Positions 51,455 through 61,049 are shown, counted from the stretch's first letter. The stretch: DNA of 64,000 nucleotides from Bacteroidales bacterium (GCA_015061055.1 SUXH01000009.1:27614-91613); one strand, 5' to 3'. The notes: generated by a model from the letters alone, not told the origin. A program made the numbers and translations.

Positions 51455-51474
51455 GGGTTTGATGTTGGGTTTAA

Positions 51475-51511
51475 TAAAAGCAGGCGATGTATCGTTGCCG
51501 ACACATCGCCT
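51475..51511 (-). terminator. terminator after the DUF2723 gene
   Basis: AGGCGATGT (51482-51490) pairs with ACATCGCCT (51503-51511). On the minus strand it is followed by GCTTTTATT. Confidence 0.75.
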
Positions 51512-51523
51512 TGTGATATTTGG

Positions 51524-54500
51524 TTATGCCTTTTTGCCGGAAATGTTGATGCGATCGAGATTGACTCCCATATTTTCAATCTTTATCAGCATATTGGTCA
51601 TCTTTTCTTCGTCTACAATCTGATTGTAAGAGCGCAAACAAGATGCAAACAAATCGCGGTCGATGTACATATCATATCTTGTGAGAAGATTATACTTGTT
51701 TGGACTTAGCGATTGATAGTAGCGCACATACTCGGCATACTTCAAGATTTCACGCTCAAGAATTGCTTCTGCCTTCTTCAAATCCTCTTGATTGTCGGTT
51801 GCTTCACCTAAAGTAGCATAAAGAGTGGCTATGTCCACACCCATTGTGAGTGAATAAGAGCACGCCTCTTCGGGCAACTTAGTGATTATGAGATCGAGAA
51901 TTTCGCGACATTTGTTTTCGCGGTCGGTAGCCAATGCCATCTTTTCGACATATTCGGGTGAATCGGAATTGAATTTGCCGGCTTCGATTTCATACAAATA
52001 AGATTCTTGTATAAGCGCTGTAGCAAGGTCGAGCAGTGTAGAACGAGTGGTCGATACCATACGTCGAACAGTCTCGTCGAGATACAAGCTACCCGGTTCG
52101 GCAGTGTCAAGACCTCCCCAAGCAAACTTCTTGGTTACATTCTCATACATCTTTTCGGTGTTTACGCCTGCTTCTCCTGAAGCGTTATATGAGACAGGAG
52201 TTACTTGGTATGCCATACCTGTGTTTAACATATAAGGAGTGAGACCTACATAGTATTTTTCGGGTACAGTCATTGCAAAATACACAGGACGTTTCCATCC
52301 TTCAGCAATAGAAGAAGCTATAATGTCGATACTTGCCACTTTGCTTGTACTCATAGCTCCGTCCACTTTTGTGTGACGCTCGTTGAGCATATCGAGTGCA
52401 ATATAAGGGTTGATATAGTCCTTATATTGTTCGGGAACAACGTTTTGTTCTATGGCTGCGTCGGCATCAACAGGGATATACATTCTTGGCGACTTGAACT
52501 CGTGTAGATTGTATTTCACATTCTTACTATCGCCATAGAATTGTTCCAATGCTTTGAGTGCGGGTGTCATAGTAGAATCTGGATCTATAAAGTATCCGAA
52601 TTGACGTTGTTCGTAAGCAAATGTCTTGTCGTCGGCAAGCATAGGAACAGGTGCTGAGTCGTAAGCAGGACGACGCATCTGTTGGATGTACCAATCGGTC
52701 GATAAGTAACTCAAATTGATTACGCGCACATCGGTGCGATAATCTTCCACTTCTTGTGCATACCATAAAGGGAATGTATCGTTGTCGCCATTAGTGAAAA
52801 TAATACCATTTTGGTCGACACTTGAAAGATAATTTTTACCGAAATCGCGTGCGCAATAGCGTCTTGAGCGGTCGTGGTCGTCCCATGTTTGGCTCACCAT
52901 TTGTAATGGGACCAAAAGACCTGCTACTGCAGCCACCCAAGCTGCAATACGGCTTTGCTTTTCTTTTTTCAATACATAGTGGCGAAGAATCTGCCATAAT
53001 CCGGCAACTCCCATACCCACCCATATTGCAAAGGCATAGAAAGATCCTGCAAAGGCATAATCGCGTTCGCGTGGCTGGTTAGGATATTGGTTGAGGTAAA
53101 CGACTATCGCCACACCGGTCATCAAGAACAGGAATGTAACCACCCAGAATTGCTCAATGCCTCGCTTGCTCACGAAAGCTTGCCATAATAGACCGATGAT
53201 ACCGAGCAAAAGAGGTAGCATAAAAAACACGTTGTGTCCCTTGTTGTCGGTAGTAAGGTCGGCAGGCATTAAACTTTGGTCGCCAAGTCTCCAATTGTCG
53301 ATAAATGGAATACCGCTAATCCAGTTACCTTGTGTTATTTCGCCATTGCCTTGAATATCGTTTTGGCGACCGGCAAAGTTCCACATAAAATAGCGCCAAT
53401 ACATATGGTTCATCTGATAAGAGATGAAGAATTGCAAGTTTTCGGCGAATGTAGGCTTTAGCTTAGGTTCGGTGGCAAGGCTGTTGCCGTTGCTGTCTAC
53501 ATAGGTGGTAGCATTTACCATTTTGCCTTTTAAACCTGTCCATTCCTTGTATTGTTGAATATGTGCTCCGCTATACATACGTGGGAAAAGCATATTCAAT
53601 TCGGGATTCATCTTGTATTCTTTTGTTTTGCCGATAACGACATATTCATCGGCTTCATCCGGATTGGTTTTTACCTTCTTGGCATAAAGGTTTTTACCTT
53701 CGGAAACTATAGGTTTTGGAATTCCTGCGCTGTTCACTTCGTATACTATACCCGATTGGAATGTCTCTCCATAGAGAAGGGGACGGTCGCCGTATTGCTC
53801 GCGGTTGAGGTAGCTTGCAAGAGCAAATACATTATCGGGAGAGTTTTGATCCATCGGAGTCTGTGCATTTGAGCGAATAAGGATGACTGCATAAGATGAG
53901 TATCCCACGAAAATCACAAAAATACTTGTTGCTACAATGGTGAACCAACGTACAGGAATATTCTTGCAGAATTTCCACAAATACACTATAAATGCAATTG
54001 TAAGAGTCAATGGTAGCCATACACTATTGCCTATAAGCAGTGTTCCCGAGAAGAATACTGCACAGAAGAACGATATCTTGATGCGAGTGGCACTATGTTG
54101 CTTATATAATTCATATACACACCACACGAAGATTGCAAATACTGCGATAGCATAGAACAATGTTCCACTGTTGAAACCAAATCCTAATGTGTTTACGAAG
54201 AACAGTTCAAAGTATTGAGCCATTTCCACAAATCCGGGTACAAGGCCGTAAAGAATAGCCACGATAATGACAAACGACACAAGTAATGCTGCGATAGAGC
54301 CTTTAGCCGAAGTGTGCGAGAATTTCTTATAGTAATACACGAGTACGATAGCAGGGATGCAAAGCAAGTTGAGCAAGTGAACTGCCACCGAAACGCCGAT
54401 TACATAGGCTATAAGTATCAAATAACGATCGCTATGTTCTTCGTCGGCATGGTCTTCCCACTTGAGAATGAGCCAGAATACCAGAGCTGTACAGAACGAA

Positions 54501-54958
54501 GAGAAAGCATATACTTCGGCCTCTACTGCAGAGAACCAGAATGTGTCGCTCCAAGTGTAGGCAAGCGCTCCACAAATACCGCTACCGAAGATAATAATCA
54601 TTTGGGTGAGTGAAATAGAATCTTCTTCGCTGTCTTTCACAACAAGTCGACGCACGAGGTGTGTGATGGTCCAGAACAAGAGCAATATAGTTCCCGCACT
54701 GAGCAATGCACTCATTATATTCACTGCCAATGCGATATTAGCGGTATCGCCTCCTACGAAATTGATGAAGAAACGGGCTGCAAGAATGAATATTGGGTTG
54801 CCCGGTGGGTGTCCCACTTCGAGTTTGTAACCTTGTGCGATAAATTCACCGCAATCCCAAAAACTTGCAGTTGGCTCAAGTGTAAGCATATATGTTATAG
54901 CTGCCACAGCAAACATAAGCCAACCAAGCGATGTGTTAATTAAGTTGTATTTTCTCAT
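51524..54958 (-). CDS. DUF2723 (GT117-like) multi-spanning membrane protein
   Basis: 1144 residues. The N-terminus is typical of DUF2723: TLEPTASFWDCGEFIAQGYKLEVGHPPGNPIF, with about a dozen membrane helices to residue 700. The acidic and GHPPG motifs resemble protein O-mannosyltransferase-type GT-C enzymes. A soluble, helical C-terminal region follows (about 720-1144), with possible TPR-like helices near 1040-1080. In Bacteroidota these proteins probably glycosylate exported proteins or lipids; the substrate is unknown. It diverges from the histidine kinase gene. Confidence 0.9.
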   Translation of the reverse strand: MRKYNLINTSLGWLMFAVAAITYMLTLEPTASFWDCGEFIAQGYKLEVGHPPGNPIFILAARFFINFVGGDTANIALAVNIMSALLSAGTILLLFWTITHLVRRLVVKDSEEDSISLTQMIIIFGSGICGALAYTWSDTFWFSAVEAEVYAFSSFCTALVFWLILKWEDHADEEHSDRYLILIAYVIGVSVAVHLLNLLCIPAIVLVYYYKKFSHTSAKGSIAALLVSFVIIVAILYGLVPGFVEMAQYFELFFVNTLGFGFNSGTLFYAIAVFAIFVWCVYELYKQHSATRIKISFFCAVFFSGTLLIGNSVWLPLTLTIAFIVYLWKFCKNIPVRWFTIVATSIFVIFVGYSSYAVILIRSNAQTPMDQNSPDNVFALASYLNREQYGDRPLLYGETFQSGIVYEVNSAGIPKPIVSEGKNLYAKKVKTNPDEADEYVVIGKTKEYKMNPELNMLFPRMYSGAHIQQYKEWTGLKGKMVNATTYVDSNGNSLATEPKLKPTFAENLQFFISYQMNHMYWRYFMWNFAGRQNDIQGNGEITQGNWISGIPFIDNWRLGDQSLMPADLTTDNKGHNVFFMLPLLLGIIGLLWQAFVSKRGIEQFWVVTFLFLMTGVAIVVYLNQYPNQPRERDYAFAGSFYAFAIWVGMGVAGLWQILRHYVLKKEKQSRIAAWVAAVAGLLVPLQMVSQTWDDHDRSRRYCARDFGKNYLSSVDQNGIIFTNGDNDTFPLWYAQEVEDYRTDVRVINLSYLSTDWYIQQMRRPAYDSAPVPMLADDKTFAYEQRQFGYFIDPDSTMTPALKALEQFYGDSKNVKYNLHEFKSPRMYIPVDADAAIEQNVVPEQYKDYINPYIALDMLNERHTKVDGAMSTSKVASIDIIASSIAEGWKRPVYFAMTVPEKYYVGLTPYMLNTGMAYQVTPVSYNASGEAGVNTEKMYENVTKKFAWGGLDTAEPGSLYLDETVRRMVSTTRSTLLDLATALIQESYLYEIEAGKFNSDSPEYVEKMALATDRENKCREILDLIITKLPEEACSYSLTMGVDIATLYATLGEATDNQEDLKKAEAILEREILKYAEYVRYYQSLSPNKYNLLTRYDMYIDRDLFASCLRSYNQIVDEEKMTNMLIKIENMGVNLDRINISGKKA

Positions 54959-55011
54959 TTCAATTGATGAGTATATAGTGTTTGTAATTTATAAATTCAC
55001 AATTTAACAAG

Positions 55012-55081
55012 CAAAGATAATATAACGTAATTAATAATCGTGTAATTTTTTTGAAAAATAACACAATGTTATGTATTTTTG
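55012..55081. promoter_or_regulatory. divergent promoters for DUF2723 (-) and the histidine kinase (+)
   Basis: Plus: TTTG (55050-55053), 20 bp, TATTTTTG (55074-55081), exact consensus. Minus: TATCTTTG at 55019-55012, without a clear -33 element. Confidence 0.75.
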
Positions 55082-55114
55082 TGAGTTATATACATAAAAG
55101 GTTATTATTGATAT

Positions 55115-56323
55115 ATGGCTTTAAATGATATATATAGCTCGCGTAGAGTATTGAAGTGGGGACTTGTGGTGGTATCTGCTCTGCTTGTGGGATACTTCTT
55201 GTATTTCTCCAATAATCTTGTTAAAGACTTGTCGGAACAAGAACGTGGACGTATGCAGATATGGGCCGATGCTACGAAAGAACTTGTGTCGATGAGCGTG
55301 GCATCTGAATCTTCGCCTGCTAATGTGAATTTCTTATTGAGTATTATTGAGGCTAATGATAATATTCCTGTACTTCTTGTAGATGAGAATGGAAGTATTC
55401 TTGATCATCGCAATTTCCAATTACCCGATGCAAGCGATAGTGTAAGTTATTATGGGATGCTGTCGCCGGTGAACAAAGCTTTTCTCGATGAGAAACTCGA
55501 AACTCTTAAAAGCTCCTCTAACCGCATTGAAATTCAGATAGATGAGGATATTACCCACAATCTATATTATGAGGACTCAACGTTGTTGCGACGTTTACTG
55601 TTTTATCCTTATGTGCTTCTTGGGGTACTCGTGGTGTTTATTTTTGTAGTATATTTTGCGCTAATGAGTATCAAGAAAGCCGAGCAAAACAAGGTGTGGG
55701 TGGGGTTGTCGAAAGAGACGGCTCATCAACTTGGGACACCAATATCATCGCTTATGGCGTGGATGCAAATGCTCGAAACCACTAATCTGGACCCATCTAT
55801 TGTAGTTGATATGAATAAGGACGTAAATCGCTTGTCTATTATAGCCGATCGCTTTTCTAAAATAGGTTCTAAGCCTGAAATGGAACTTGCATTTATAAAT
55901 GAATCGGTTGTGAGAAGCTTGGAATATATGCGAACTCGCATTTCTCAACGTGTTCAGCTAAATATTCACACCAACAAGAATGAGTGTGGAGTTCTGTTGT
56001 GTATGTCTTTGTTTGAATGGGTGATGGAAAACCTAACGAAGAATGCAGTAGATGCTATGCAAGGTGAAGGAAAAATAGATATTACGGTGTCAAATAATAC
56101 AAGCACAATTTTCATCGATGTAGCCGATACAGGAAAGGGTATTGCTCGCAAAAATTATGGTGCGGTGTTTAATCCCGGTTATACCACCAAAAAACGAGGT
56201 TGGGGACTTGGGTTGACTTTGGTGAAACGTATTATAGAAGAATATCATGGAGGTCGCATCTATGTAAAGGAATCTGAATTAGGCAAAGGAACTACTTTCC
56301 GCATTGAATTGCCAAAGAAATAA
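55115..56323 (+). CDS. sensor histidine kinase (orphan)
   Basis: 402 residues. Two membrane helices (about 14-31 and 165-187) flank a periplasmic sensor (about 32-164). The kinase core has the H box KETAHQLGTPISSL, where His is the phosphorylation site, then an N box MENLTKNAVDAM, G1 DVADTGKGI and G2 RGWGLGLTLVKRI. There is no HAMP domain between the second helix and the core, and no response regulator beside it. The partner and signal are unknown. It has its own promoter and ends before a possible small RNA. Confidence 0.9.
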   Translation: MALNDIYSSRRVLKWGLVVVSALLVGYFLYFSNNLVKDLSEQERGRMQIWADATKELVSMSVASESSPANVNFLLSIIEANDNIPVLLVDENGSILDHRNFQLPDASDSVSYYGMLSPVNKAFLDEKLETLKSSSNRIEIQIDEDITHNLYYEDSTLLRRLLFYPYVLLGVLVVFIFVVYFALMSIKKAEQNKVWVGLSKETAHQLGTPISSLMAWMQMLETTNLDPSIVVDMNKDVNRLSIIADRFSKIGSKPEMELAFINESVVRSLEYMRTRISQRVQLNIHTNKNECGVLLCMSLFEWVMENLTKNAVDAMQGEGKIDITVSNNTSTIFIDVADTGKGIARKNYGAVFNPGYTTKKRGWGLGLTLVKRIIEEYHGGRIYVKESELGKGTTFRIELPKK

Positions 56324-56370
56324 TATTTGAAACTACTTAGAAATATTTGGTGGTTGCATTTTTAAGGTGC

Positions 56371-56467
56371 AAAAAAAGAGACCGCTCTTCACAGATGAGT
56401 CTCCCATTTATAACCAAAATTCAAGTATATTTCTTATTTAATAAGATTTATCTTTATGCGACTATTT
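56371..56467 (-). ncRNA. candidate small RNA (or short leader peptide transcript)
   Basis: An exact promoter, TTTTTTTG (minus 56509-56502), 20 bp, TATCTTTG (56481-56474), points into the gap between the kinase and der. About 100 bp downstream a GAGAC...GTCTC stem (56403-56399 with 56382-56378) is followed by seven T (minus 56377-56371). A start near 56467 gives about 97 nt. A 24-codon frame beginning Met-Gly-Asp-Ser crosses the terminator, so its coding status is doubtful. Ends are estimates. Confidence 0.55.
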
Positions 56468-56473
56468 CTACTG

Positions 56474-56509
56474 CAAAGATAAAATATTATTGCTATATTA
56501 GCAAAAAAA
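56474..56509 (-). promoter_or_regulatory. promoter of the candidate small RNA
   Basis: TTTG at minus 56505-56502, 20-bp spacer, TATCTTTG at 56481-56474. Its -33 T run also forms the A/T arm of the terminator between the kinase and der. Confidence 0.75.
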
Positions 56510-56537
56510 CATTACAAGTAAATTTGTAATGTTTTTT
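56503..56537. terminator. bidirectional terminator next to der
   Basis: CATTACAA (56510-56517) pairs with TTGTAATG (56524-56531), with A7 before and T6 after. It ends der on the minus strand. Confidence 0.88.
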
Positions 56538-56544
56538 AATGGAT

Positions 56545-57861
56545 TTATTTTTCTCTCATAAATACATTTATAGGAGTGCCGGAGAATTCCCAATTTTCGC
56601 GTATCTTGTTTTCGAGATAACGGCGATAGGGTTCTTTCACCCATTGTGGAAGGTTGCAGAAGAAAATGAATGTTGGAACTGCTGCTCCCTTCAGCATTGT
56701 AATGTATTTTATTTTTACGTATTTTCCCTTAGTTGCCGGTGGTGGATATGCCGCAATAGCTTCTTGCATCACTTCGTTAAGTTTTGATGTAGGTAATATG
56801 CGTTGGCGGTTTTCGTACACCTTAACGGCTTCTTCAAGCACTTTGTGAATACGTTGTTTGGTAATGGCCGAACCGAATATGATAGGGAAGTCGGTGAACG
56901 GAGCAAAACGTTTGCGGATTGTGTCTTCAAAGTGCTTTATTGCTGTCTGACTCTTGTCCTCCACAAGATCCCATTTGTTTACGCACACTACAAGTCCTTT
57001 TTTGTTACGATTCACAAGCGAGAAGATGTTTACGTCTTGGCTTTCTATGCCTCGAGTAGCGTCAATCATAAGGATACACACATCGCTGTTTTCAATGGCA
57101 CGTATACTACGTATCACAGAGTAGTATTCGATGTCCTCATTAACTTTTCCTTTCTTGCGAATACCTGCAGTATCGACAAGGTAGAAGTCGAATCCAAATT
57201 TATTGTAATGTGTGTATATACTATCTCGAGTGGTTCCGGCAATTTCGGTTACGATGTTGCGTTCTTCTCCGATAAAAGAGTTGATAATTGACGATTTCCC
57301 TGCGTTAGGACGACCTACGATTGCAAAACGAGGCAATTTCTCAAGTTCGTTGTCGTTCTTGATATCTTCGGGCATACGTTTTACGATTTCGTCGAGCAAA
57401 TCTCCTGTACCACTGCCTGTCATCGCCGAAATCGAGAAAGGGTCGCCAAGTCCGAGTGAATAGAATTCAGCTTCGGCATAGATTGAATCGCCTTTTTCGG
57501 CTTTATTTGTAACAAGAATTACAGGTTTCTTTGAGCGACGCAGAATAGTTGCTACGTGGTCGTCGAGGTCGGTAACTCCGTTGGTGATGTCGACCATAAA
57601 GAGTATGATGTCGGCTTCTTCGATAGCAATGGCTACCTGCTTGTTGATTTCTTCTTCAAAAATGTCTTCGGAATTAACAACCCACCCTCCTGTATCGACA
57701 ACAGAGAATTCGCGTCCACACCAATCGAATTTACCATATTGGCGGTCGCGTGTAGTACCCGAAGTATCATCTACGATTGCGCTTCGAGTTTGTGTCAATC
57801 GGTTGAATAGTGTGGATTTTCCTACATTAGGACGTCCTACGATTGCTACTAAGTTTCCCAT
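56545..57861 (-). CDS. der: ribosome assembly GTPase Der
   Basis: 438 residues. Two tandem G domains are visible: [12 protein letters not shown] with DTGGW (residues about 10-60) and [12 protein letters not shown] with DTAGIRKKG (about 180-240). NKAEK and NKWDL are the G4 motifs. A KH-like C-terminal domain follows (about 350-438). Der acts in 50S subunit assembly. A possible promoter (TATATTTG, minus 57904-57897) lies upstream, in the end of era. Confidence 0.97.
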   Translation of the reverse strand: MGNLVAIVGRPNVGKSTLFNRLTQTRSAIVDDTSGTTRDRQYGKFDWCGREFSVVDTGGWVVNSEDIFEEEINKQVAIAIEEADIILFMVDITNGVTDLDDHVATILRRSKKPVILVTNKAEKGDSIYAEAEFYSLGLGDPFSISAMTGSGTGDLLDEIVKRMPEDIKNDNELEKLPRFAIVGRPNAGKSSIINSFIGEERNIVTEIAGTTRDSIYTHYNKFGFDFYLVDTAGIRKKGKVNEDIEYYSVIRSIRAIENSDVCILMIDATRGIESQDVNIFSLVNRNKKGLVVCVNKWDLVEDKSQTAIKHFEDTIRKRFAPFTDFPIIFGSAITKQRIHKVLEEAVKVYENRQRILPTSKLNEVMQEAIAAYPPPATKGKYVKIKYITMLKGAAVPTFIFFCNLPQWVKEPYRRYLENKIRENWEFSGTPINVFMREK

Positions 57862-57896
57862 AATATTTTTGTATCGTTATGTTCTGTTTTATATTG

Positions 57897-57904
57897 CAAA
57901 TATA
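57897..57904 (-). promoter_or_regulatory. -7 promoter element for der
   Basis: TATATTTG read on the minus strand, 36 bp before the der ATG and near the era stop codon. No TTG at the usual distance. Confidence 0.5.
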
Positions 57905-57910
57905 CGCTGT

Positions 57911-58792
57911 TTATTCGATGTATCCGAATGAGCGTAGAATATTTTCTCTGTTTCTCCAGTCTTTTTCTACTTTTACAAACATTTCCAAGTAGACACGTTT
58001 CTGAAAAAATGCCTCAATGTCTTTGCGTGCTTCAATACCCACTCGTTTGAGTTTTGTCCCCCCTTTGCCTATTAGGATAGCCTTTTGGCTGTCGCGCTCG
58101 GCGTAGATTACAGCCATAATGTGGATTGAGTCGTTGGTTTCGTCAAATTTCTCTACAATTACCTGTACGGCATAAGGAATTTCTTGGTCGTAATCGAGTA
58201 GAATTTTTTCTCGAATGATTTCGGTGACGAAAAATCGCGCCGGCTTGTCGGTTAAAGCATCTTTGCCGAAGAAAGGAGGTGAGTCAGGGAGCAGACTCAC
58301 GATACGCTTCATAAGAGTATCTACGTTGAAATGTTCTTTTGCCGAAGTAGGATAAATCTCGGCGTTAGGAATAAGTTTTTTCCATTGTTCCACCTTCTGC
58401 ACAAGTTCATCTTGACCTTTTAGAAGGTCTATTTTATTTATGACAAGCAGTGTTGGCACATTACACTTTACAACCGATTCCACAAATTCAATATTTTTTT
58501 CGGGGGATTCGATTACGTCGGTTACATACACAATGATGTCAGCATCGGTGAGAGCTCCTTTTGAGAATTCAAGCATACTTTCTTGTAGCTTGTATTTTGG
58601 TTTCAATACGCCGGGAGTGTCGGAGAACACAATTTGATAATCGTCGGTGTTTACGATACCCATGATTCGATGGCGTGTGGTTTGTGCTTTTGATGTAATG
58701 ATAGAAATGCGTTCGCCAACGAGTTCATTCATAATTGTAGATTTTCCTACATTAGGATTTCCCACAATGTTTACGAAACCAGCCTTGTGCAT
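57911..58792 (-). CDS. era: GTPase Era
   Basis: 293 residues. G1 is GNPNVGKSTIMN, G3 DTPGVLKPKY, G4 NKIDLL; the C-terminal KH domain has YAERDSQKAILIGKGGTKLKRVGIEARKDIEAFF. Era binds the 3' end of 16S rRNA in small-subunit assembly. It is followed by der, so two ribosome-assembly GTPases are adjacent. Confidence 0.97.
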   Translation of the reverse strand: MHKAGFVNIVGNPNVGKSTIMNELVGERISIITSKAQTTRHRIMGIVNTDDYQIVFSDTPGVLKPKYKLQESMLEFSKGALTDADIIVYVTDVIESPEKNIEFVESVVKCNVPTLLVINKIDLLKGQDELVQKVEQWKKLIPNAEIYPTSAKEHFNVDTLMKRIVSLLPDSPPFFGKDALTDKPARFFVTEIIREKILLDYDQEIPYAVQVIVEKFDETNDSIHIMAVIYAERDSQKAILIGKGGTKLKRVGIEARKDIEAFFQKRVYLEMFVKVEKDWRNRENILRSFGYIE

Positions 58793-58860
58793 AATTGTAA
58801 GTGGTTGAGTGTTAGTAATGCGCAGATTCTCTGCTTATTCTGTTTATTTTCTGTTATACA

Positions 58861-58890
58861 AAAAAAAGCATCAAAAGGATGATGCATTTT
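58861..58890 (-). terminator. terminator after fabH
   Basis: GCATCA (58868-58873) pairs with TGATGC (58880-58885); on the minus strand nine T (58867-58859) follow. It separates fabH from era. Confidence 0.75.
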
Positions 58891-58941
58891 TGCCCGATAG
58901 TCCGCATTTATCTATTGAGGGCTATCGTGAGAGTGTGGGGA

Positions 58942-59925
58942 TTAATTCCCCCACACGATATACATTGCGCCCCAAGTGAATCCAGCACCGAATGCAGTGA
59001 GAACCAACTTGTCGCCTTTTTTCAATTTATTTTTGTACTCGTCGAGACACAAAGGAATTGATGCCGCACTTGTGTTGCCATAGTGTTGAATGTTAACAAG
59101 CACCTTGTTTTCGTCGATACCTAAGCGTCCGCCCACTGCTTCAATGATGCGTAGATTAGCTTGATGCGGAATAAACCAATCAACGTCTTCCACAGTGATA
59201 CCATTGCGAGTCATTACATCTTTAGAAGATTCTACCATATCGGTAACAGCGTGTTTGTACACGTTGCGTCCTTCTTGATATACATAGTGGTGGCGTGCAT
59301 CAACTGTTTCGTGTGAAGCCGGAGAAACAGAACCACCTGCTTTCATAAGCAAGTGTTGAAGACCTTCACCATTTACGTGGAATACCCCATCGATGATACC
59401 TATATTTTCTTCTGTTGGTTCAAGAAGAACTGCTGCTGCTGCATCACCAAATAGAGGGCAAGTGTTACGGTCTTGATAGTCGGTCATACTTGACATCATT
59501 TCGGCTGCCACGATTACGACTTTTTTATAAATACCGGATTTAATATATGCGTTACCTGATTGTAATGCCACGATAAAACCGGCACAAGCAGCTTGAATGT
59601 CGTAGGCATAGCAGTTGTTCAACCCACATCCATGAGCTATTATCGAAGCTGTGCTTGGGAAACGGTAGTCGGGATTTGATGTTGCGCATATTACAAGGTC
59701 GATGTCTTCGGCATTAGTTCCGGTTTCGTTAAGAAGTTTGCTTACGGCTTTGATGCCCATAAACGAAGATCCGGCTCCCGGTTCTTTTAATATGCGACGC
59801 TCTTTAATTCCCACGCGAGTGGTGATCCACTCATCGTTGGTGTCTACCATCTTAGCCAAGTCATCGTTAGTGAGCTTGAATTCTGGTACGAATGAAGCAA
59901 TTCCTGTTATTTTTGCATTAATCAT
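58942..59925 (-). CDS. fabH: beta-ketoacyl-ACP synthase III
   Basis: 327 residues. Catalytic Cys is in DIQAACAGFIVALQSG, His in WFIPHQANLRI and Asn in HYGNTSAASIPL. It starts fatty acid synthesis by condensing acetyl-CoA with malonyl-ACP. It follows rpmF after a hairpin that could reduce read-through. The rpmF-fabH order is common in bacteria. Confidence 0.96.
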   Translation of the reverse strand: MINAKITGIASFVPEFKLTNDDLAKMVDTNDEWITTRVGIKERRILKEPGAGSSFMGIKAVSKLLNETGTNAEDIDLVICATSNPDYRFPSTASIIAHGCGLNNCYAYDIQAACAGFIVALQSGNAYIKSGIYKKVVIVAAEMMSSMTDYQDRNTCPLFGDAAAAVLLEPTEENIGIIDGVFHVNGEGLQHLLMKAGGSVSPASHETVDARHHYVYQEGRNVYKHAVTDMVESSKDVMTRNGITVEDVDWFIPHQANLRIIEAVGGRLGIDENKVLVNIQHYGNTSAASIPLCLDEYKNKLKKGDKLVLTAFGAGFTWGAMYIVWGN

Positions 59926-59953
59926 AATATCTTTTTCAAATGAATGAATATGA

Positions 59954-59991
59954 AAAATTTATCCTAAATAATCACTTGTTATTTAGGATAA
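59954..59991 (-). terminator. AT-rich terminator or attenuator between rpmF and fabH
   Basis: A 13-bp stem, TTATCCTAAATAA (59959-59971) with TTATTTAGGATAA (59979-59991), loop of seven. On the minus strand it is followed by ATTTTTC. No other promoter for fabH was found, so read-through is likely. Confidence 0.65.
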
Positions 59992-60035
59992 TATCACATT
60001 CTTTGTTGGGGAATCGAGTTAATCAAAATGTGTGA

Positions 60036-60221
60036 TTAAACAGCTGCCGATTTCTCGATAGCGATTCTTCCACGATAGTAGCCACATTCAGGGCATACAG
60101 TGTGGCATACGTGCCAAGCACCACAATTTGAACAAAGTGACAAAGTTGGAGCTACAGCCTTATCATGAGTTCTTCTTTTAGCTGTACGAGTCTTAGATTG
60201 TTTTCTTTTAGGATGTGCCAT
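60036..60221 (-). CDS. rpmF: 50S ribosomal protein L32
   Basis: 61 residues. MAHPKRKQSKTRTAKRRTHDK, then a zinc motif: CSNCGAWHVCHTVCPECGYYRG has the paired CxxC knuckles of L32. It is 16 bp downstream of the DUF177 gene, the normal linkage. Confidence 0.97.
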   Translation of the reverse strand: MAHPKRKQSKTRTAKRRTHDKAVAPTLSLCSNCGAWHVCHTVCPECGYYRGRIAIEKSAAV

Positions 60222-60237
60222 CTTTACTTATTTGTTT

Positions 60238-60816
60238 TTAATTATTTTCTGTTAATTTCTTCAAGGCTTCCCATCGAGGGTCAACTTGTGTATTGTTATC
60301 TATCTCTTCGTTGTCGAATTCTTGATCGTCGAGATTATCATTGCTTAAATCATCTTCGTAGCCTTCAACAGCGTTATTTTTTAAATATTTTGTCATTCCC
60401 TTATTACATTTCCCTATCGGGTGAACGTGCTTTAAAGGAATGGTAAGAGCCACTGTATCATATAGCATATAAGCTACATTTAAGTAAGCATCGCTTTCGG
60501 GGATTATCAGCAACTCATCGTTCTCGTCGTTGTAGGTGTCGCCATATTTCACACATAAGTGATAATCGGTGTCTACAATATGTTCCATCTCATCAAGGCA
60601 ACGATCACAAGGGATAAAAACCGTTCCTGCAAGTGTAAAGTCAAGCTCATAATAATCACTTTTGCAATTAACTGTGAGGTGCGTTTTTACATTACCTTTG
60701 ATGATGTCCTCGCTTTCCATATTTCTGAAAAACTCGGTATCCAACGTGTACTCAAATTCTTGAGTGCCACGAGCCATTCCTCGTAACGGCAATTTAAAAG
60801 CTGTAAACTTTCCCAA
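60238..60816 (-). CDS. DUF177 (YceD) family protein, TTG start
   Basis: 192 residues from a TTG at 60816, giving GKFTAFKLPLRGMARGTQEFEYTLD, the family start as recalled. The PCDRCLDEM motif and a long acidic C-terminus (about 130-192) fit. It is linked to rpmF and has been implicated in 23S rRNA metabolism. The frame extends upstream to 60903, but a promoter (60870-60840) lies inside that part, so translation must start later and no ATG is available. Confidence 0.85.
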   Translation of the reverse strand: MGKFTAFKLPLRGMARGTQEFEYTLDTEFFRNMESEDIIKGNVKTHLTVNCKSDYYELDFTLAGTVFIPCDRCLDEMEHIVDTDYHLCVKYGDTYNDENDELLIIPESDAYLNVAYMLYDTVALTIPLKHVHPIGKCNKGMTKYLKNNAVEGYEDDLSNDNLDDQEFDNEEIDNNTQVDPRWEALKKLTENN

Positions 60817-60839
60817 AATATTTTTTTCGTTAATCGGTG

Positions 60840-60870
60840 CAAAGGTATAAACATTTTGAATAATAATCAA
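60840..60870 (-). promoter_or_regulatory. promoter of DUF177-rpmF-fabH
   Basis: TTG (60870-60868), 20 bp, TACCTTTG (60847-60840), exact consensus, 24 bp before the TTG start codon. Confidence 0.82.
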
Positions 60871-60990
60871 CTTATTAAGGCTAAAAAACGATTTTTTCGG
60901 CAAAAATGTGTTGAAAATAGATGTTTTTAACCCTTTTACACTATGGTTTTACATTATATTTTTTGGATTTAATAACAAAATTATGTGTGT

Positions 60991-61022
60991 TTTGTTCTTT
61001 GTTGTCTCTTTTTGTATTTTTG
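60991..61022 (+). promoter_or_regulatory. promoter of the HAD phosphatase gene
   Basis: TTTG (60991-60994), 20 bp, TATTTTTG (61015-61022). It lies inside a longer frame and supports the ATG at 61050. Confidence 0.8.
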
Positions 61023-61049
61023 TGTCATAAAAGAAAAAAGTGCTGTGTG

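Noticed and set aside
56366..56440. 24-codon peptide beginning Met-Gly-Asp-Ser in the small RNA region
   Set aside because: The frame runs through the terminator stem and T tract, so a terminated RNA would not encode it completely. Kept only as a remark.
60817..60903. N-terminal extension of the DUF177 protein
   Set aside because: The promoter lies within it and the sequence does not fit the family start.
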